The translations under genes and the position numbers were made by a program. Below are positions 24,966-32,971 of a stretch of 64,000 bases of DNA, piece by piece; positions within the stretch are counted from its first letter, which is position 1; each line of letters starts with the position of its first letter. The notes under the pieces are model-generated. The model worked only from the letters and a program-made list of their open reading frames with translations. It was not told where the DNA came from and searched no databases. The stretch is from an uncultured Saprospiraceae bacterium (GTDB lineage: Bacteria; Bacteroidota; Bacteroidia; Chitinophagales; Saprospiraceae), in assembly GCA_937928045.1 (NCBI GenBank), contig CALFWO010000062.1:62001-126000 (forward strand), given 5' to 3'.

Positions 24966-26822
24966 ATGAGATACCTAATTCTTGCCTTGCTCATGATACC
25001 CACCTCATCACTTTTTAGTCAGGTGGAATTTACTGCTAATGATTCAGTTGGTACCTATAGTTATCCTTTTGCCTACGGCACGAATATGGGCTATTACCCC
25101 GGGTGGAGAGATAAAAATCTAGCAGATCTTGCTGCAGGCAATCCTGAATTTGGAGTAAAGGGAGTTGGTGTAAACGGAATGCGCCCTGCCCTTTTTGAAC
25201 ACTTTCTAGAATATTACGGCTACGATGTCAGAATTGAAGAATTCGAACATTATCGAAACTTAGGCATTAATTACAACACCGTTTTTGTAGGATATCCTTC
25301 TGACGAACATCGGGATCAAACCCAACATTGTGCTTCCCATCCATCAGAAGTTTTTGCAAATTTATATACTCCTATTTGGGACAACGGGGAAAATGGAACT
25401 CCCGTTAACGATACCAACTACTATGCCTTGTATCTTTACAAAATGGTAAATCGCTACAAAGATTTTGTGAAGGTCTGGGAAATTTGGAATGAACCGGATT
25501 ATGATTTTTCTGCAAATGCTTGGAAGCCAGAATCTTTTCCAGAAAGCTGGTGGAATGAAGATCCCGATCCTTGTGATTACGCCCTTTACGCCCCTCCCTC
25601 GCATTATATTCGAATGTTGAGAATAAGCTGGGAAGTGATTAAAACCTTTGCTCCTGAAAGCTATGTTGCAGTTGGTGGATTAGGGTATCCCGCGTTTCTT
25701 AATATAATATTAAAGAATACAGACAACCCAGAGGACGGATCAGCGAATTCAGAATTTCCTCATTACGGTGGAGCCTATTTTGATATGTTGAGCTATCATT
25801 CTTACCCACATATTGATGGTAGCTTACGTGATTGGAACAATGATATAGGAGACTTTGATTACTTCAGACATTCTGATGCCGCTATTGAAGGAATGCTTAC
25901 TCAAAAAGCAGAATTTGAAGAAGTACTAACTAAGTATGGATACACTGGAACCAATCTCCCTGAAAAACAATGGATCATAACGGAGTGTAATATCCCAAGA
26001 AAAGAAATTGACAACTACATAGGCTCAGAAGTTGCACAGATTAATTTTTTAATGAAAGCATTGACAATTAGCCAGAAAGAAGCCATACATCAATTTCATG
26101 TTTTCAATCTTGGAGAAAAGAAAACTTATGATGAAGCGGAAAGTGAATACCACACGATGGGCTTGTATCAAAAATTGGAAGGAACGGAGCCTTATCAACA
26201 AATAACTAACAAAGCTGGAATTGCATACAAAACCATGAGTGACTTAATTGGTGAATATCGTTTTGATTTTGACAGAACTGCTACGCTCAATTTATCAGAC
26301 CAAATAGACGGTGCTGCATTTAAAACTCCTGATGGAAAATATCGATATGTCCTTTGGGCGAAAACAACAAAAGATCGTTCTGAAGAAGCTTTAGAAAATT
26401 TTGTTTTCCCAACCGAATGGGAAGTCAAAGGAATAAATATCTACAATTGGGATTTTAGTGAAACTGAGCAGTCTCAATTTAAAATTGGCTCAAATATTTT
26501 ACTGACTGGTGAGCCGGTCATCATTGAAACTTTGGCCGATTTAGGAAATCGAGGCAGCCAATTGTACTTTGAAGTTTACCCCAACCCTTTTCAAGAGGAC
26601 TTTTTCGTAAATCTATATGTTCCCAAGGATCAACGCGTCAGATTATACGTGGCTGATCAAAAGGGATCTATGATCAATAGATTTTTTGATGGAGAAGAAA
26701 TTGAAGGCGGACTTTATGAGTTTAAAATTGAAGGAGCCACATCTCCCGGAATGTATTATTGCTTTTTAGAATCCAATTCTTTGATAGAAACCAAGAAGAT
26801 CGTTAAGCTTTCGTCAAATTGA
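24966..26822 (+). CDS. Secreted clan GH-A hydrolase-like protein with T9SS sorting domain
   Basis: The 618-residue protein has a signal peptide (MRYLILALLMIPTSSLFSQ). Residues about 25-430 resemble a TIM-barrel glycoside hydrolase of clan GH-A: WEIWNEPD places a candidate acid/base Glu176 after Asn, and WIITECN places a candidate nucleophile Glu340. These are at strand ends 4 and 7 as expected for GH39/GH5-like enzymes. A small beta domain follows (about 440-520), and the last 80 residues are a T9SS type A sorting domain (VYPNPFQEDFF, ending KKIVKLSS). I cannot assign a GH family; substrate unknown. It opens a run of five uncharacterised or exported genes. Confidence 0.78.
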   Translation: MRYLILALLMIPTSSLFSQVEFTANDSVGTYSYPFAYGTNMGYYPGWRDKNLADLAAGNPEFGVKGVGVNGMRPALFEHFLEYYGYDVRIEEFEHYRNLGINYNTVFVGYPSDEHRDQTQHCASHPSEVFANLYTPIWDNGENGTPVNDTNYYALYLYKMVNRYKDFVKVWEIWNEPDYDFSANAWKPESFPESWWNEDPDPCDYALYAPPSHYIRMLRISWEVIKTFAPESYVAVGGLGYPAFLNIILKNTDNPEDGSANSEFPHYGGAYFDMLSYHSYPHIDGSLRDWNNDIGDFDYFRHSDAAIEGMLTQKAEFEEVLTKYGYTGTNLPEKQWIITECNIPRKEIDNYIGSEVAQINFLMKALTISQKEAIHQFHVFNLGEKKTYDEAESEYHTMGLYQKLEGTEPYQQITNKAGIAYKTMSDLIGEYRFDFDRTATLNLSDQIDGAAFKTPDGKYRYVLWAKTTKDRSEEALENFVFPTEWEVKGINIYNWDFSETEQSQFKIGSNILLTGEPVIIETLADLGNRGSQLYFEVYPNPFQEDFFVNLYVPKDQRVRLYVADQKGSMINRFFDGEEIEGGLYEFKIEGATSPGMYYCFLESNSLIETKKIVKLSSN

Positions 26823-26917
26823 AATTTGCCTAGTCTGTTCAATTGTTAATTTCTCAACAGAACGCTGCTTTAATCCAAGCAATGCGGTCAATACAAAGTA
26901 TTTTTTTAGCTTTGATC

Positions 26918-27823
26918 ATGATCAAAAAACTAAGTATAAATTCATTAATTATAGGATGTCTTCTTGCTTTGCTCCCAAGCCTGATTTTTGGGCAGACAAT
27001 GCCCAAAAATCAGGTCTATGTTTTTCATTTAAACAAAGCGGCTTCCGGAAAATTATTTCTCGAAGATGCTCGTTGGGTTACTAGTTTTAATCCTGATGGT
27101 TACAACAATCAACCAGCTTTCATAAATGGTATGTGGCACTTATCTGTTCGTTTGCCGGAATCTGACCAAAATGAAATTGTCGCCTTAGATCTTCCCACTA
27201 GAAAATTAACTTGGGTGACCAATACCCCTGAAAGTGAATATAGCCCATCAAAAATTCCTGAAACAACAGGTGAACAATTTTCTGTGGTCAGAGTTGAAGC
27301 TGATTCTTCTCAATTGCTTTGGAAATATGATCTGAGTTCCGAATATTCCATGACAAATTTTATTTCGAAAGAAAAAATGGTTGGATATACCCGTTGGCTT
27401 AATAATTCCAAAGTAGCATTGTTCCTAGTTGGCGATCCGATCTCGTTAGTAGTAGGTGATTTGGAGACAGAAAAAACGGATTTTATTACCAGCCGAATTG
27501 GAAGATCATTGCATAGCAACGAGCAAGAGGAATTATTTTTTACACAAAGAATTACTGAAGGCGCCCCATGGCAATTAAAGAAAATTTCATACGGAGGATT
27601 TCGTCCAGAATTAATAACTGTCGCGCCAGGAGAAAATCAAGATTTCTGTCTTTTGGATGATGGAAGTATTCTAATGGGAGCAGGCTCAGTACTTTTTAGA
27701 TACATGCCCGGAGAATCCACAACTTGGGAATTTATTGCCGACCTTGGTTTATATGGTGCAAAATCGATTTCAAGAATCGCAATTAATAAATACCAAGAAA
27801 TCGCAATCGTCTTTGACTATTAA
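26918..27823 (+). CDS. Secreted beta-propeller-like (PD40/TolB-like) protein
   Basis: The ATG at 26918 gives a proper signal peptide (MIKKLSINSLIIGCLLALLPS, cleaved after IFGQ); the upstream frame open from a TTG at 26843 lacks one. The 301-residue protein contains repeated segments of the TolB/PD40 kind: WVTSFNPDGYNNQPAFINGMW, LPTRKLTWVTNTPESEYSPSKIP and LLDDGSILMGAGSVLFRYMP. This suggests a 5- or 6-bladed propeller. It has no lipobox and no sorting domain, so it is probably periplasmic. Such proteins often act as ligand-binding scaffolds. It is followed 12 bases later by a DUF1684 gene. Confidence 0.7.
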   Translation: MIKKLSINSLIIGCLLALLPSLIFGQTMPKNQVYVFHLNKAASGKLFLEDARWVTSFNPDGYNNQPAFINGMWHLSVRLPESDQNEIVALDLPTRKLTWVTNTPESEYSPSKIPETTGEQFSVVRVEADSSQLLWKYDLSSEYSMTNFISKEKMVGYTRWLNNSKVALFLVGDPISLVVGDLETEKTDFITSRIGRSLHSNEQEELFFTQRITEGAPWQLKKISYGGFRPELITVAPGENQDFCLLDDGSILMGAGSVLFRYMPGESTTWEFIADLGLYGAKSISRIAINKYQEIAIVFDY

Positions 27824-27835
27824 AAAAATCAACTT

Positions 27836-28459
27836 ATGCGTTTTGGAATAATCATACTTTTATCTTTTTGCGTAACTGTCTTGTTTGCACAAACGAGTAT
27901 TAAAAGTGAAATAAATGAATTTAGAGTTGATTATTTAGAAAATTTTAAAACCCATGATTACAGTCCCTTTTATGAATCTCCCGAACAACTAAATGAACTT
28001 CGATTTTTTAAAGCAAAATCTAAATTTAAAGTAGTTGCAAAAATCGAATTGACAGAAAAAATTGCCCCAATTCAAATCAAGACTTATTCTGGGAAAGAAA
28101 AAACTTTTAAACAATATGCTTGGGCATACTTCGAAATCCAAGGAAAGCAACACAAACTAGCGCTGTATGAAATGTTTGGACAAGGGAAGATTCCTCAGAT
28201 GAATGATGATCTTTTTGTCCCTTTTAAAGATTTTACAAGCGGCGGCAAGACCTATGGAGGTGGAAGATATATTGATATAAAAAAGTCGTCAATTGATAAC
28301 GGATTATTAACGATTGATTTTAACAGATGCTACAATCCTTATTGCGCCTATTCCTCTGGATATAATTGTCCAGTTCCTCCAGTGGTAAATCACATACAAA
28401 GCAAAATTACCGCAGGTGAAAAAATGTATAATGGTCCTAAAATGAAGCGCCCCAAATAA
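27836..28459 (+). CDS. Secreted DUF1684 protein
   Basis: The 207-residue protein has a signal peptide ending LFAQ (about residue 19). The rest matches DUF1684: EFRVDYLENF, SPFYESPEQLNELRFF, AWAYFEIQGKQHKLALYEM, LFVPFKDFTSGGKTYGGGRYID, and the Cys-containing end DFNRCYNPYCAYSSGYNCPVPP. Function unknown; the conserved Cys and Gly-rich motif hint at a binding site. The stop overlaps the start of the next gene by one base, indicating translational coupling with the BtuF-like protein. Confidence 0.88.
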   Translation: MRFGIIILLSFCVTVLFAQTSIKSEINEFRVDYLENFKTHDYSPFYESPEQLNELRFFKAKSKFKVVAKIELTEKIAPIQIKTYSGKEKTFKQYAWAYFEIQGKQHKLALYEMFGQGKIPQMNDDLFVPFKDFTSGGKTYGGGRYIDIKKSSIDNGLLTIDFNRCYNPYCAYSSGYNCPVPPVVNHIQSKITAGEKMYNGPKMKRPK

Positions 28460-29244
28460 TGCCGATTTATATTGATCAAATAAAAAGAGGTGTTGAAATT
28501 ACAGAAAACCCGAATCGAATTATTTCTATAGTTCCTTCTATCACAGAATTATTAGATTACCTTCAACTAGAAAATGAAGTGATTGGTGTCACAAAATTTT
28601 GCGAACATCCTCCAACTTGGAGAAAATCAAAAACAATTGTTGGAGGAACAAAAATGCTCAAATTCGAAGTGATTGAATCTTGTAATCCAGATCTCATAAT
28701 CGCCAATAAAGAAGAAAACAATAAAGCGGATATTGAACATTTAGAAAATAAATTTCCAGTTTGGGTAAGTGAAGTAAAAAACTTCAATGACGGCATCAAC
28801 CTTATAAAAAATCTGGGTACAATAACTGGAAGAATAGACCGAGCAGAAAAATTAATTCAATCAATTAATGTAGCTAAAACTGAACTCAATCAAAAGTTAA
28901 AAGATAAACCGAAATACAAGGTCGCTTATTTGATTTGGGAAAAACCAATGATGGCTGCTGGGGGTGATACTTTTATCAACGAAATGATTGAACAAGCCGG
29001 TGGCGTAAATGTCTTCAAAAATAGGAAGCGTTATCCTACAATAAGTCCAAATGAGCTGGAATCAGCTAACCCTGATTATGTTTTTTTATCCTCAGAACCT
29101 TTTCCCTTTAAAGAAAAACATGTTCAGAGCTACAAAGAAATTTGTCCAACCGCTGTCATTCAACTAGTTGATGGAACTTATTTCTCATGGTATGGCAGCC
29201 GAATGTTGCCTGCCATGGAGTATTTTCATAAATTTCAGGATTGA
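28459..29244 (+). CDS. BtuF/TroA-like helical-backbone metal receptor without signal peptide
   Basis: The 261-residue protein matches the helical-backbone substrate-binding fold: RIISIVPSITELLDYLQLENEVIGVTKFCEHP at the N-terminus is the cobalamin-binding (BtuF-like) opening, followed by NPDLIIANKEENNK, a long linking helix, and a C-terminal lobe with MAAGGDTFINEMIEQAGGVNVF and SWYGSRMLPAMEYF. Periplasmic members normally have a signal peptide or lipobox; none is visible here, so this copy seems cytosolic. No ABC permease or ATPase lies nearby. It overlaps the DUF1684 stop and precedes a subtilase by 10 bases. A metal or cobalamin ligand is possible. Confidence 0.85.
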   Translation: MPIYIDQIKRGVEITENPNRIISIVPSITELLDYLQLENEVIGVTKFCEHPPTWRKSKTIVGGTKMLKFEVIESCNPDLIIANKEENNKADIEHLENKFPVWVSEVKNFNDGINLIKNLGTITGRIDRAEKLIQSINVAKTELNQKLKDKPKYKVAYLIWEKPMMAAGGDTFINEMIEQAGGVNVFKNRKRYPTISPNELESANPDYVFLSSEPFPFKEKHVQSYKEICPTAVIQLVDGTYFSWYGSRMLPAMEYFHKFQD

Positions 29245-29254
29245 ATCTGCTCCC

Positions 29255-30841
29255 ATGCTAAGAATTCTTCTTTTTTCCATTTTAAGCCTTAACACTCAAT
29301 TTGGGTTTTCACAGTATGTAGACAACTGTAGTGTTGATCAGTTCCTTGTTCAATTGGCTCCAAATACAAATGCAAGGTCCATTGGAATTCCTGCATTAAA
29401 AAACTACCGATTGATCCACAAGGGAGCTGAAGTATACTTGATGGAATTCGATGTAAGCCAAACCTCTTTAGAATCTATAAAAGAAGAGCTGGATAAAAAT
29501 CGACTGGTTATTCATTCTATGAAAAATTGTCGAATGGAAATTCGAAAGACGCCTAACGACTCATTGTTTTTTGATCAATGGTCTTTAGAACGGACAAAGG
29601 CTACTCAATTTTGGGATATAGCCCAAGGAATAGTAACTCCCAGTGATGATTCTATTGTAGTAGCCATAATTGATAATGGATATGATCTTGAGCACAAAGA
29701 TCTAATAGGCAATTATTGGAAAAACAAAGGCGAAATTCCCAATGATGAAATGGACAATGACGGAAATGGATATGCCGATGATTACTTAGGGTTAAATGTT
29801 GGAAAGCAAAACGATGATCATAACAAATGGGCTCATGGTACCAATGTTGCAGGCATCATTGGCGCTTCTGGTGACAATGAAATTGGTGTTTCCGGAATGA
29901 CTTGGGGTGCAAAATTGATGTTGCTTTCGAATGCTATGACCATGGACAGAGCCATAGAGGCGTTTTATTACGTTTATGAACATCGTAAGCTGTACAATGA
30001 AACCCAAGGTGAAAAAGGAGCCTTCGTCGTTGCAGTTAGCTATTCCCAAGGGTTTGACTTTAACAAATGTGAAGAATTCCCTCTTTGGGATCAGGCCTTT
30101 GATTCTTTAGGAATGGTTGGAGTACTTTCCGTTGGTGCAACTGTAAATGACAATCGAGATATAGATATCGTCGGAGATATTCCTAGTTCATGTGGTTCAG
30201 ACTATTTATTGACTGTGACACACACCACAAGAACCGACAGATTGGATTCGAAAGCCGGATTTGGAAAAAATACCATTGATCTTGGAGCTCCTGGGTCTAA
30301 CAATTTGACGAGTTTTCCGGATGACAAATATGACTACTTCACTGGAACTTCAAGTTCAACTCCCCATGTATCAGGGGCGATTGCACTGCTGTATAGCGCT
30401 CCATGTATGAATTTCCAATCCACTATAAAGTCCGATCCTAGAGCAGCGGCCTTAGCTGTCAAGCGAAGCATCCTAGATGGAACTGACCCTCAAGCTTCTT
30501 TGGCCGGTAAAACCGTCTCTGGCGGAAGGCTTAATGTTTGGGGAGCCTATGAAGAATTGTCTCGAACTTATGGAGAAAATTCAGGATCATTAAGTCTAGC
30601 TAATCTTTTTCCAAATCCTTCAAATGGTAAATTTGAACTCGAATTATTGGTTCCAGAACAAGGATTTTATGACTTGGAGATATTTGATAGTGCTGGAAGA
30701 GTTATTTTGATAGATCAAATAGATGGATTTTGTTTAGAAGAAAACTACAAACTGGACCTAAGTGATTACATATCAGGATATTATGTTTTAAGAATTTCTT
30801 ACGGAGAGGAAACTATTATACGTCCAATAATTATTTTCTGA
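29255..30841 (+). CDS. Secreted subtilisin-like serine protease (S8) with T9SS sorting domain
   Basis: The ATG at 29255 is chosen because it begins a signal peptide (MLRILLFSILSLNTQFGFSQ); the longer frame upstream overlaps the previous gene. The 528-residue protein has a propeptide region (about 30-110), then the S8 catalytic domain with Asp140 in AIIDNGYD, His194 in AHGTNVAGI and Ser366 in GTSSSTPHVSG. The oxyanion Asn region reads VGATVNDN. The final 80 residues are a T9SS type A sorting domain (LFPNPSNGKF, ending RPIIIF). It should be an extracellular or surface protease. It is the last gene of the run beginning at 24966. Confidence 0.92.
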   Translation: MLRILLFSILSLNTQFGFSQYVDNCSVDQFLVQLAPNTNARSIGIPALKNYRLIHKGAEVYLMEFDVSQTSLESIKEELDKNRLVIHSMKNCRMEIRKTPNDSLFFDQWSLERTKATQFWDIAQGIVTPSDDSIVVAIIDNGYDLEHKDLIGNYWKNKGEIPNDEMDNDGNGYADDYLGLNVGKQNDDHNKWAHGTNVAGIIGASGDNEIGVSGMTWGAKLMLLSNAMTMDRAIEAFYYVYEHRKLYNETQGEKGAFVVAVSYSQGFDFNKCEEFPLWDQAFDSLGMVGVLSVGATVNDNRDIDIVGDIPSSCGSDYLLTVTHTTRTDRLDSKAGFGKNTIDLGAPGSNNLTSFPDDKYDYFTGTSSSTPHVSGAIALLYSAPCMNFQSTIKSDPRAAALAVKRSILDGTDPQASLAGKTVSGGRLNVWGAYEELSRTYGENSGSLSLANLFPNPSNGKFELELLVPEQGFYDLEIFDSAGRVILIDQIDGFCLEENYKLDLSDYISGYYVLRISYGEETIIRPIIIF

Positions 30842-30857
30842 TTTATGTAAAAAAGTC

Positions 30858-30888
30858 TTGGCAAAGAAGCTAAATACCTGTATCTTTG
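30858..30888 (+). promoter_or_regulatory. Promoter of the tRNA-Arg/rpmB/rpmG operon
   Basis: TTG at 30858-30860 is separated by 20 bases from TATCTTTG at 30881-30888, an exact Bacteroidota -33/-7 pair. Transcription should start near 30892, just before a stable hairpin. Confidence 0.75.
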
Positions 30889-30892
30889 CACC

Positions 30893-30922
30893 CCGAAAGC
30901 CCTCAAAACGTTGAGGATTCGG
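30893..30922 (+). other. Stable hairpin in the 5' leader of the tRNA-Arg/ribosomal protein transcript
   Basis: CCGAA (30893-30897) pairs with TTCGG (30918-30922), and CCTCAA pairs with TTGAGG inside. It begins at the predicted transcription start. A further GC-rich stretch with weaker pairing follows to about 30955. It may protect the 5' end or guide processing of the tRNA precursor. Confidence 0.5.
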
Positions 30923-31007
30923 AAAAAGGTCTCCCCAGACTGTTCTGATGGAGCCTTAAAACTTAAAATTACTGCTTTAGAATATTTGATGAAGTAGGAT
31001 TTAAAAT

Positions 31008-31081
31008 GGCTTCGTAGCTCAACTGGATAGAGTACTTGACTACGAATCAAGCGGTTGAAGGTTCGAATCCTTCCGAGGTCA
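31008..31081 (+). tRNA. tRNA-Arg (anticodon ACG)
   Basis: The 74-base sequence folds as a full cloverleaf: acceptor GGCTTCG with CGAGGTC (two G-U pairs), D arm GCTC...GAGT, anticodon arm CTTGA-CTACGAA-TCAAG with anticodon ACG at 31042-31044, a five-base variable loop and T arm GAAGG-TTCGAAT-CCTTC. The discriminator is A and CCA is not encoded. A34 would be edited to inosine by TadA to read CGU, CGC and CGA. It lies 24 bases before rpmB and appears to share the rpmB transcript. Confidence 0.97.
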
Positions 31082-31105
31082 CTAGAAATTAAAAGAAAGA
31101 ACGAC

Positions 31106-31354
31106 ATGTCAAAAGTCTGTCAACTAACTGGAAAACGTCCGATTACTGGGAACCATGTTTCTCACTCTAATCGTAAGACGAAAAGAAGATTTGAGCCGAA
31201 TTTGCAGAAGAAGCGCTTCTTCATTCCTGAAACAGGAAAGTGGGTAACAATGAAAGTATCTACAAAAGCAATTCGTATCATTAACAAACTAGGCGTTTTT
31301 GCCTATTTGAAGAAATTAGAGCGCGCTGGTGTTGATACTGGTGTGAAACTATAA
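31106..31354 (+). CDS. rpmB: 50S ribosomal protein L28
   Basis: The 82-residue protein starts at the ATG 31106; the longer open frame would run into the tRNA gene. [21 protein letters not shown] and [18 protein letters not shown] are diagnostic for bacterial L28, a component of the large ribosomal subunit. Position before rpmG is the normal Bacteroidota arrangement. Confidence 0.98.
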   Translation: MSKVCQLTGKRPITGNHVSHSNRKTKRRFEPNLQKKRFFIPETGKWVTMKVSTKAIRIINKLGVFAYLKKLERAGVDTGVKL

Positions 31355-31374
31355 TATTTTAAGCTTAAGCAATT

Positions 31375-31563
31375 ATGGCTAAGAAAAGTAAAGGTAATAG
31401 ACAGCAAATCATTCTTGAATGCACTGAGCATAAAGCTACTGGGCAAGCAGGAACAAGCCGCTACGTTACAGAAAAGAACAAAAAGAACACTCCTGGAAGA
31501 TTGGAATTGAAGAAATACAATCCTATCTTAAGAAAGTACACACTTCACAGAGAGATTAAATAA
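31375..31563 (+). CDS. rpmG: 50S ribosomal protein L33
   Basis: The 62-residue protein matches L33 throughout ([44 protein letters not shown]). It has a single Cys and lacks the CxxC pairs of zinc-binding L33, so it is the zinc-independent form. It lies 20 bases after rpmB in the same operon. Confidence 0.98.
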   Translation: MAKKSKGNRQQIILECTEHKATGQAGTSRYVTEKNKKNTPGRLELKKYNPILRKYTLHREIK

Positions 31564-31582
31564 TTTTTAAAAGTCTACTATC

Positions 31583-31756
31583 ATGGCTAAAGTATCGAAA
31601 AACGCAAGGGTTGGACAAAGAGCAGCAAATGCTGGATCTGGTCGAGACTTTGTAAAAGTTGTTAAAAGTATTAAAGACCCTAAGACTGGAAAGTACACTT
31701 ACAAAGAAGTGATGATTCACAAAGATGGGGTTAAAGAATTTTTCGCTAAGAAATAA
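31583..31756 (+). CDS. DUF4295 small basic protein
   Basis: This 57-residue protein (MAKVSKNARVGQRAANAG, then DFVKVVKSIKDPKTGKYTYKEVM, ending FFAKK) matches DUF4295, a family found with rpmB-rpmG in Bacteroidota. The fixed gene position and basic composition suggest a ribosome-associated role, though I know of no settled function. It lies 19 bases after rpmG and before a terminator. Confidence 0.9.
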   Translation: MAKVSKNARVGQRAANAGSGRDFVKVVKSIKDPKTGKYTYKEVMIHKDGVKEFFAKK

Positions 31757-31779
31757 TTCTCCTTATTTATGAGGTACAC

Positions 31780-31814
31780 AAGGCTTTCCATTCAATTGGA
31801 AGGCCTTTTGTAAT
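31780..31814 (+). terminator. Terminator of the rpmB-rpmG-DUF4295 operon
   Basis: AAGGCTTTCCA (31780-31790) pairs with TGGAAGGCCTT (31797-31807) with one wobble, followed by TT and more T-rich sequence. ftsY starts 126 bases later, so some read-through or a separate promoter serves it. Confidence 0.82.
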
Positions 31815-31940
31815 TTTAGGTGAGAGATCATTCCAATAGTCAACCCTTCCCCACTCTACATTTCCAGATTTATCATAATTATTACCAGTTTAGAAACTAT
31901 CTTTACTTTTCGTTGTTCAACACCAATAACACAGATAAGA

Positions 31941-32897
31941 ATGAGTTTTTTCAAGAAATTATTCACAAGAGAAAAAAAAGAAGAATTAGACCAGGGCTTA
32001 GAGAAAACCAAAACAGGGATTTTTTCTAAAATCTCTCGTGCAATTGCCGGTAAGGACAAAATTGATGTTGAGGTATTAGATGAGTTGGAAAACATATTAA
32101 TCAGCTCAGATGTAGGGTTAGACACAACTGTAAAGATCATTGAAAGAATAGAAGCAAGAGTAGCCAAGGACAAATATGTAGGTACATCAGAACTTAACAG
32201 CATTCTCAGAAATGAGATTGTAATGATGTTAGCTGAAAATGAAAAGGAAGAACTGGAAGATTGGTTGCCGCCTTCAGCAAAAATGCCCTACATCCTTTTA
32301 GTGGTCGGAGTAAACGGTGTAGGAAAAACAACCACCATAGGTAAACTTGCGCATCAACTAACCAAACAGGGTAAAAAAGTAGTACTCGGAGCTGGTGATA
32401 CTTTCCGAGCTGCTGCAGTAGATCAACTAAAAATTTGGTCTGAACGTGTTGGCTGTGATTTCTTTGATAAAGGAATGAATACAGACCCGGCGGCGGTGGC
32501 TTATGAGACTGTTCAATATGCAATTAACAACAACTGTGACGTTGCGATTATAGATACAGCAGGTAGACTGCACAACAAGATTGGTTTGATGAAAGAGCTT
32601 ACCAAGATTCGAAACAGTGCCGACAAAAAATTGGAAGGAGCGCCGCATGATGTTATGCTCGTTTTGGATGCGACCACTGGACAAAATGCAATCGAACAAG
32701 CCAAAGCTTTTACGGCAGCTACAGAAGTTACCACTTTAGCCTTGACCAAGTTAGATGGAACTGCCAAGGGTGGTGTTTGTATCGGAATCAGTGATCAATT
32801 CAAAATTCCGATTAGATACATTGGCGTTGGAGAAGGAATTGATCAACTTCAAATTTTCAATAAGAAGGTATTTGTCGAGCGATTATTTGAAAAGTAA
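31941..32897 (+). CDS. ftsY: Signal recognition particle receptor FtsY
   Basis: The 318-residue GTPase docks SRP-ribosome complexes at the inner membrane. It has a short acidic/basic A region (about 1-35), the N domain helix bundle (about 36-100), and the G domain with GVNGVGKTTTIGKLA (P loop), DTFRAAA, DTAGR and TKLDGTAKGG. The short N-terminus without a large acidic domain is usual in this phylum. It follows the ribosomal protein cluster, the common Bacteroidota order. A shared terminator separates it from lepA. Confidence 0.97.
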   Translation: MSFFKKLFTREKKEELDQGLEKTKTGIFSKISRAIAGKDKIDVEVLDELENILISSDVGLDTTVKIIERIEARVAKDKYVGTSELNSILRNEIVMMLAENEKEELEDWLPPSAKMPYILLVVGVNGVGKTTTIGKLAHQLTKQGKKVVLGAGDTFRAAAVDQLKIWSERVGCDFFDKGMNTDPAAVAYETVQYAINNNCDVAIIDTAGRLHNKIGLMKELTKIRNSADKKLEGAPHDVMLVLDATTGQNAIEQAKAFTAATEVTTLALTKLDGTAKGGVCIGISDQFKIPIRYIGVGEGIDQLQIFNKKVFVERLFEK

Positions 32898-32916
32898 ATG
32901 CGCTCTTTCTTGAAAT

Positions 32917-32954
32917 AAAAAAGCGGTGATTGAAATTCAATCACCGCTTTTTTA
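32917..32954. terminator. Bidirectional terminator between ftsY and lepA
   Basis: AAAAAGCGGTGATTGAA and TTCAATCACCGCTTTTT form a long, perfect stem flanked by A and T tracts, serving both convergent genes. Confidence 0.93.
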
Positions 32955-32971
32955 TTATCCCAACTATTTAA

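Noticed and set aside
26907-26914. TAGCTTTG matching the -7 consensus before the propeller-like gene
   Set aside because: It ends only 3 bases before the likely ATG at 26918, leaving no room for a start site ahead of the codon; probably chance.
29168-29254. Longer N-terminus for the subtilase
   Set aside because: It lies inside the end of the BtuF-like gene and lacks a signal peptide; the ATG at 29255 starts a clear one.
31055-31105. Upstream in-frame extension of rpmB
   Set aside because: It would overlap the 3' half of the tRNA-Arg gene and adds residues foreign to L28; the ATG at 31106 gives the standard N-terminus.
30799-31107. 102-codon frame on the minus strand across the tRNA region
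   Set aside because: It covers the promoter, tRNA and rpmB start on the other strand and shows no protein-like features.
31375-31563. L33 without CxxC as an anomaly
   Set aside because: The zinc-independent form is the usual one in Bacteroidota.
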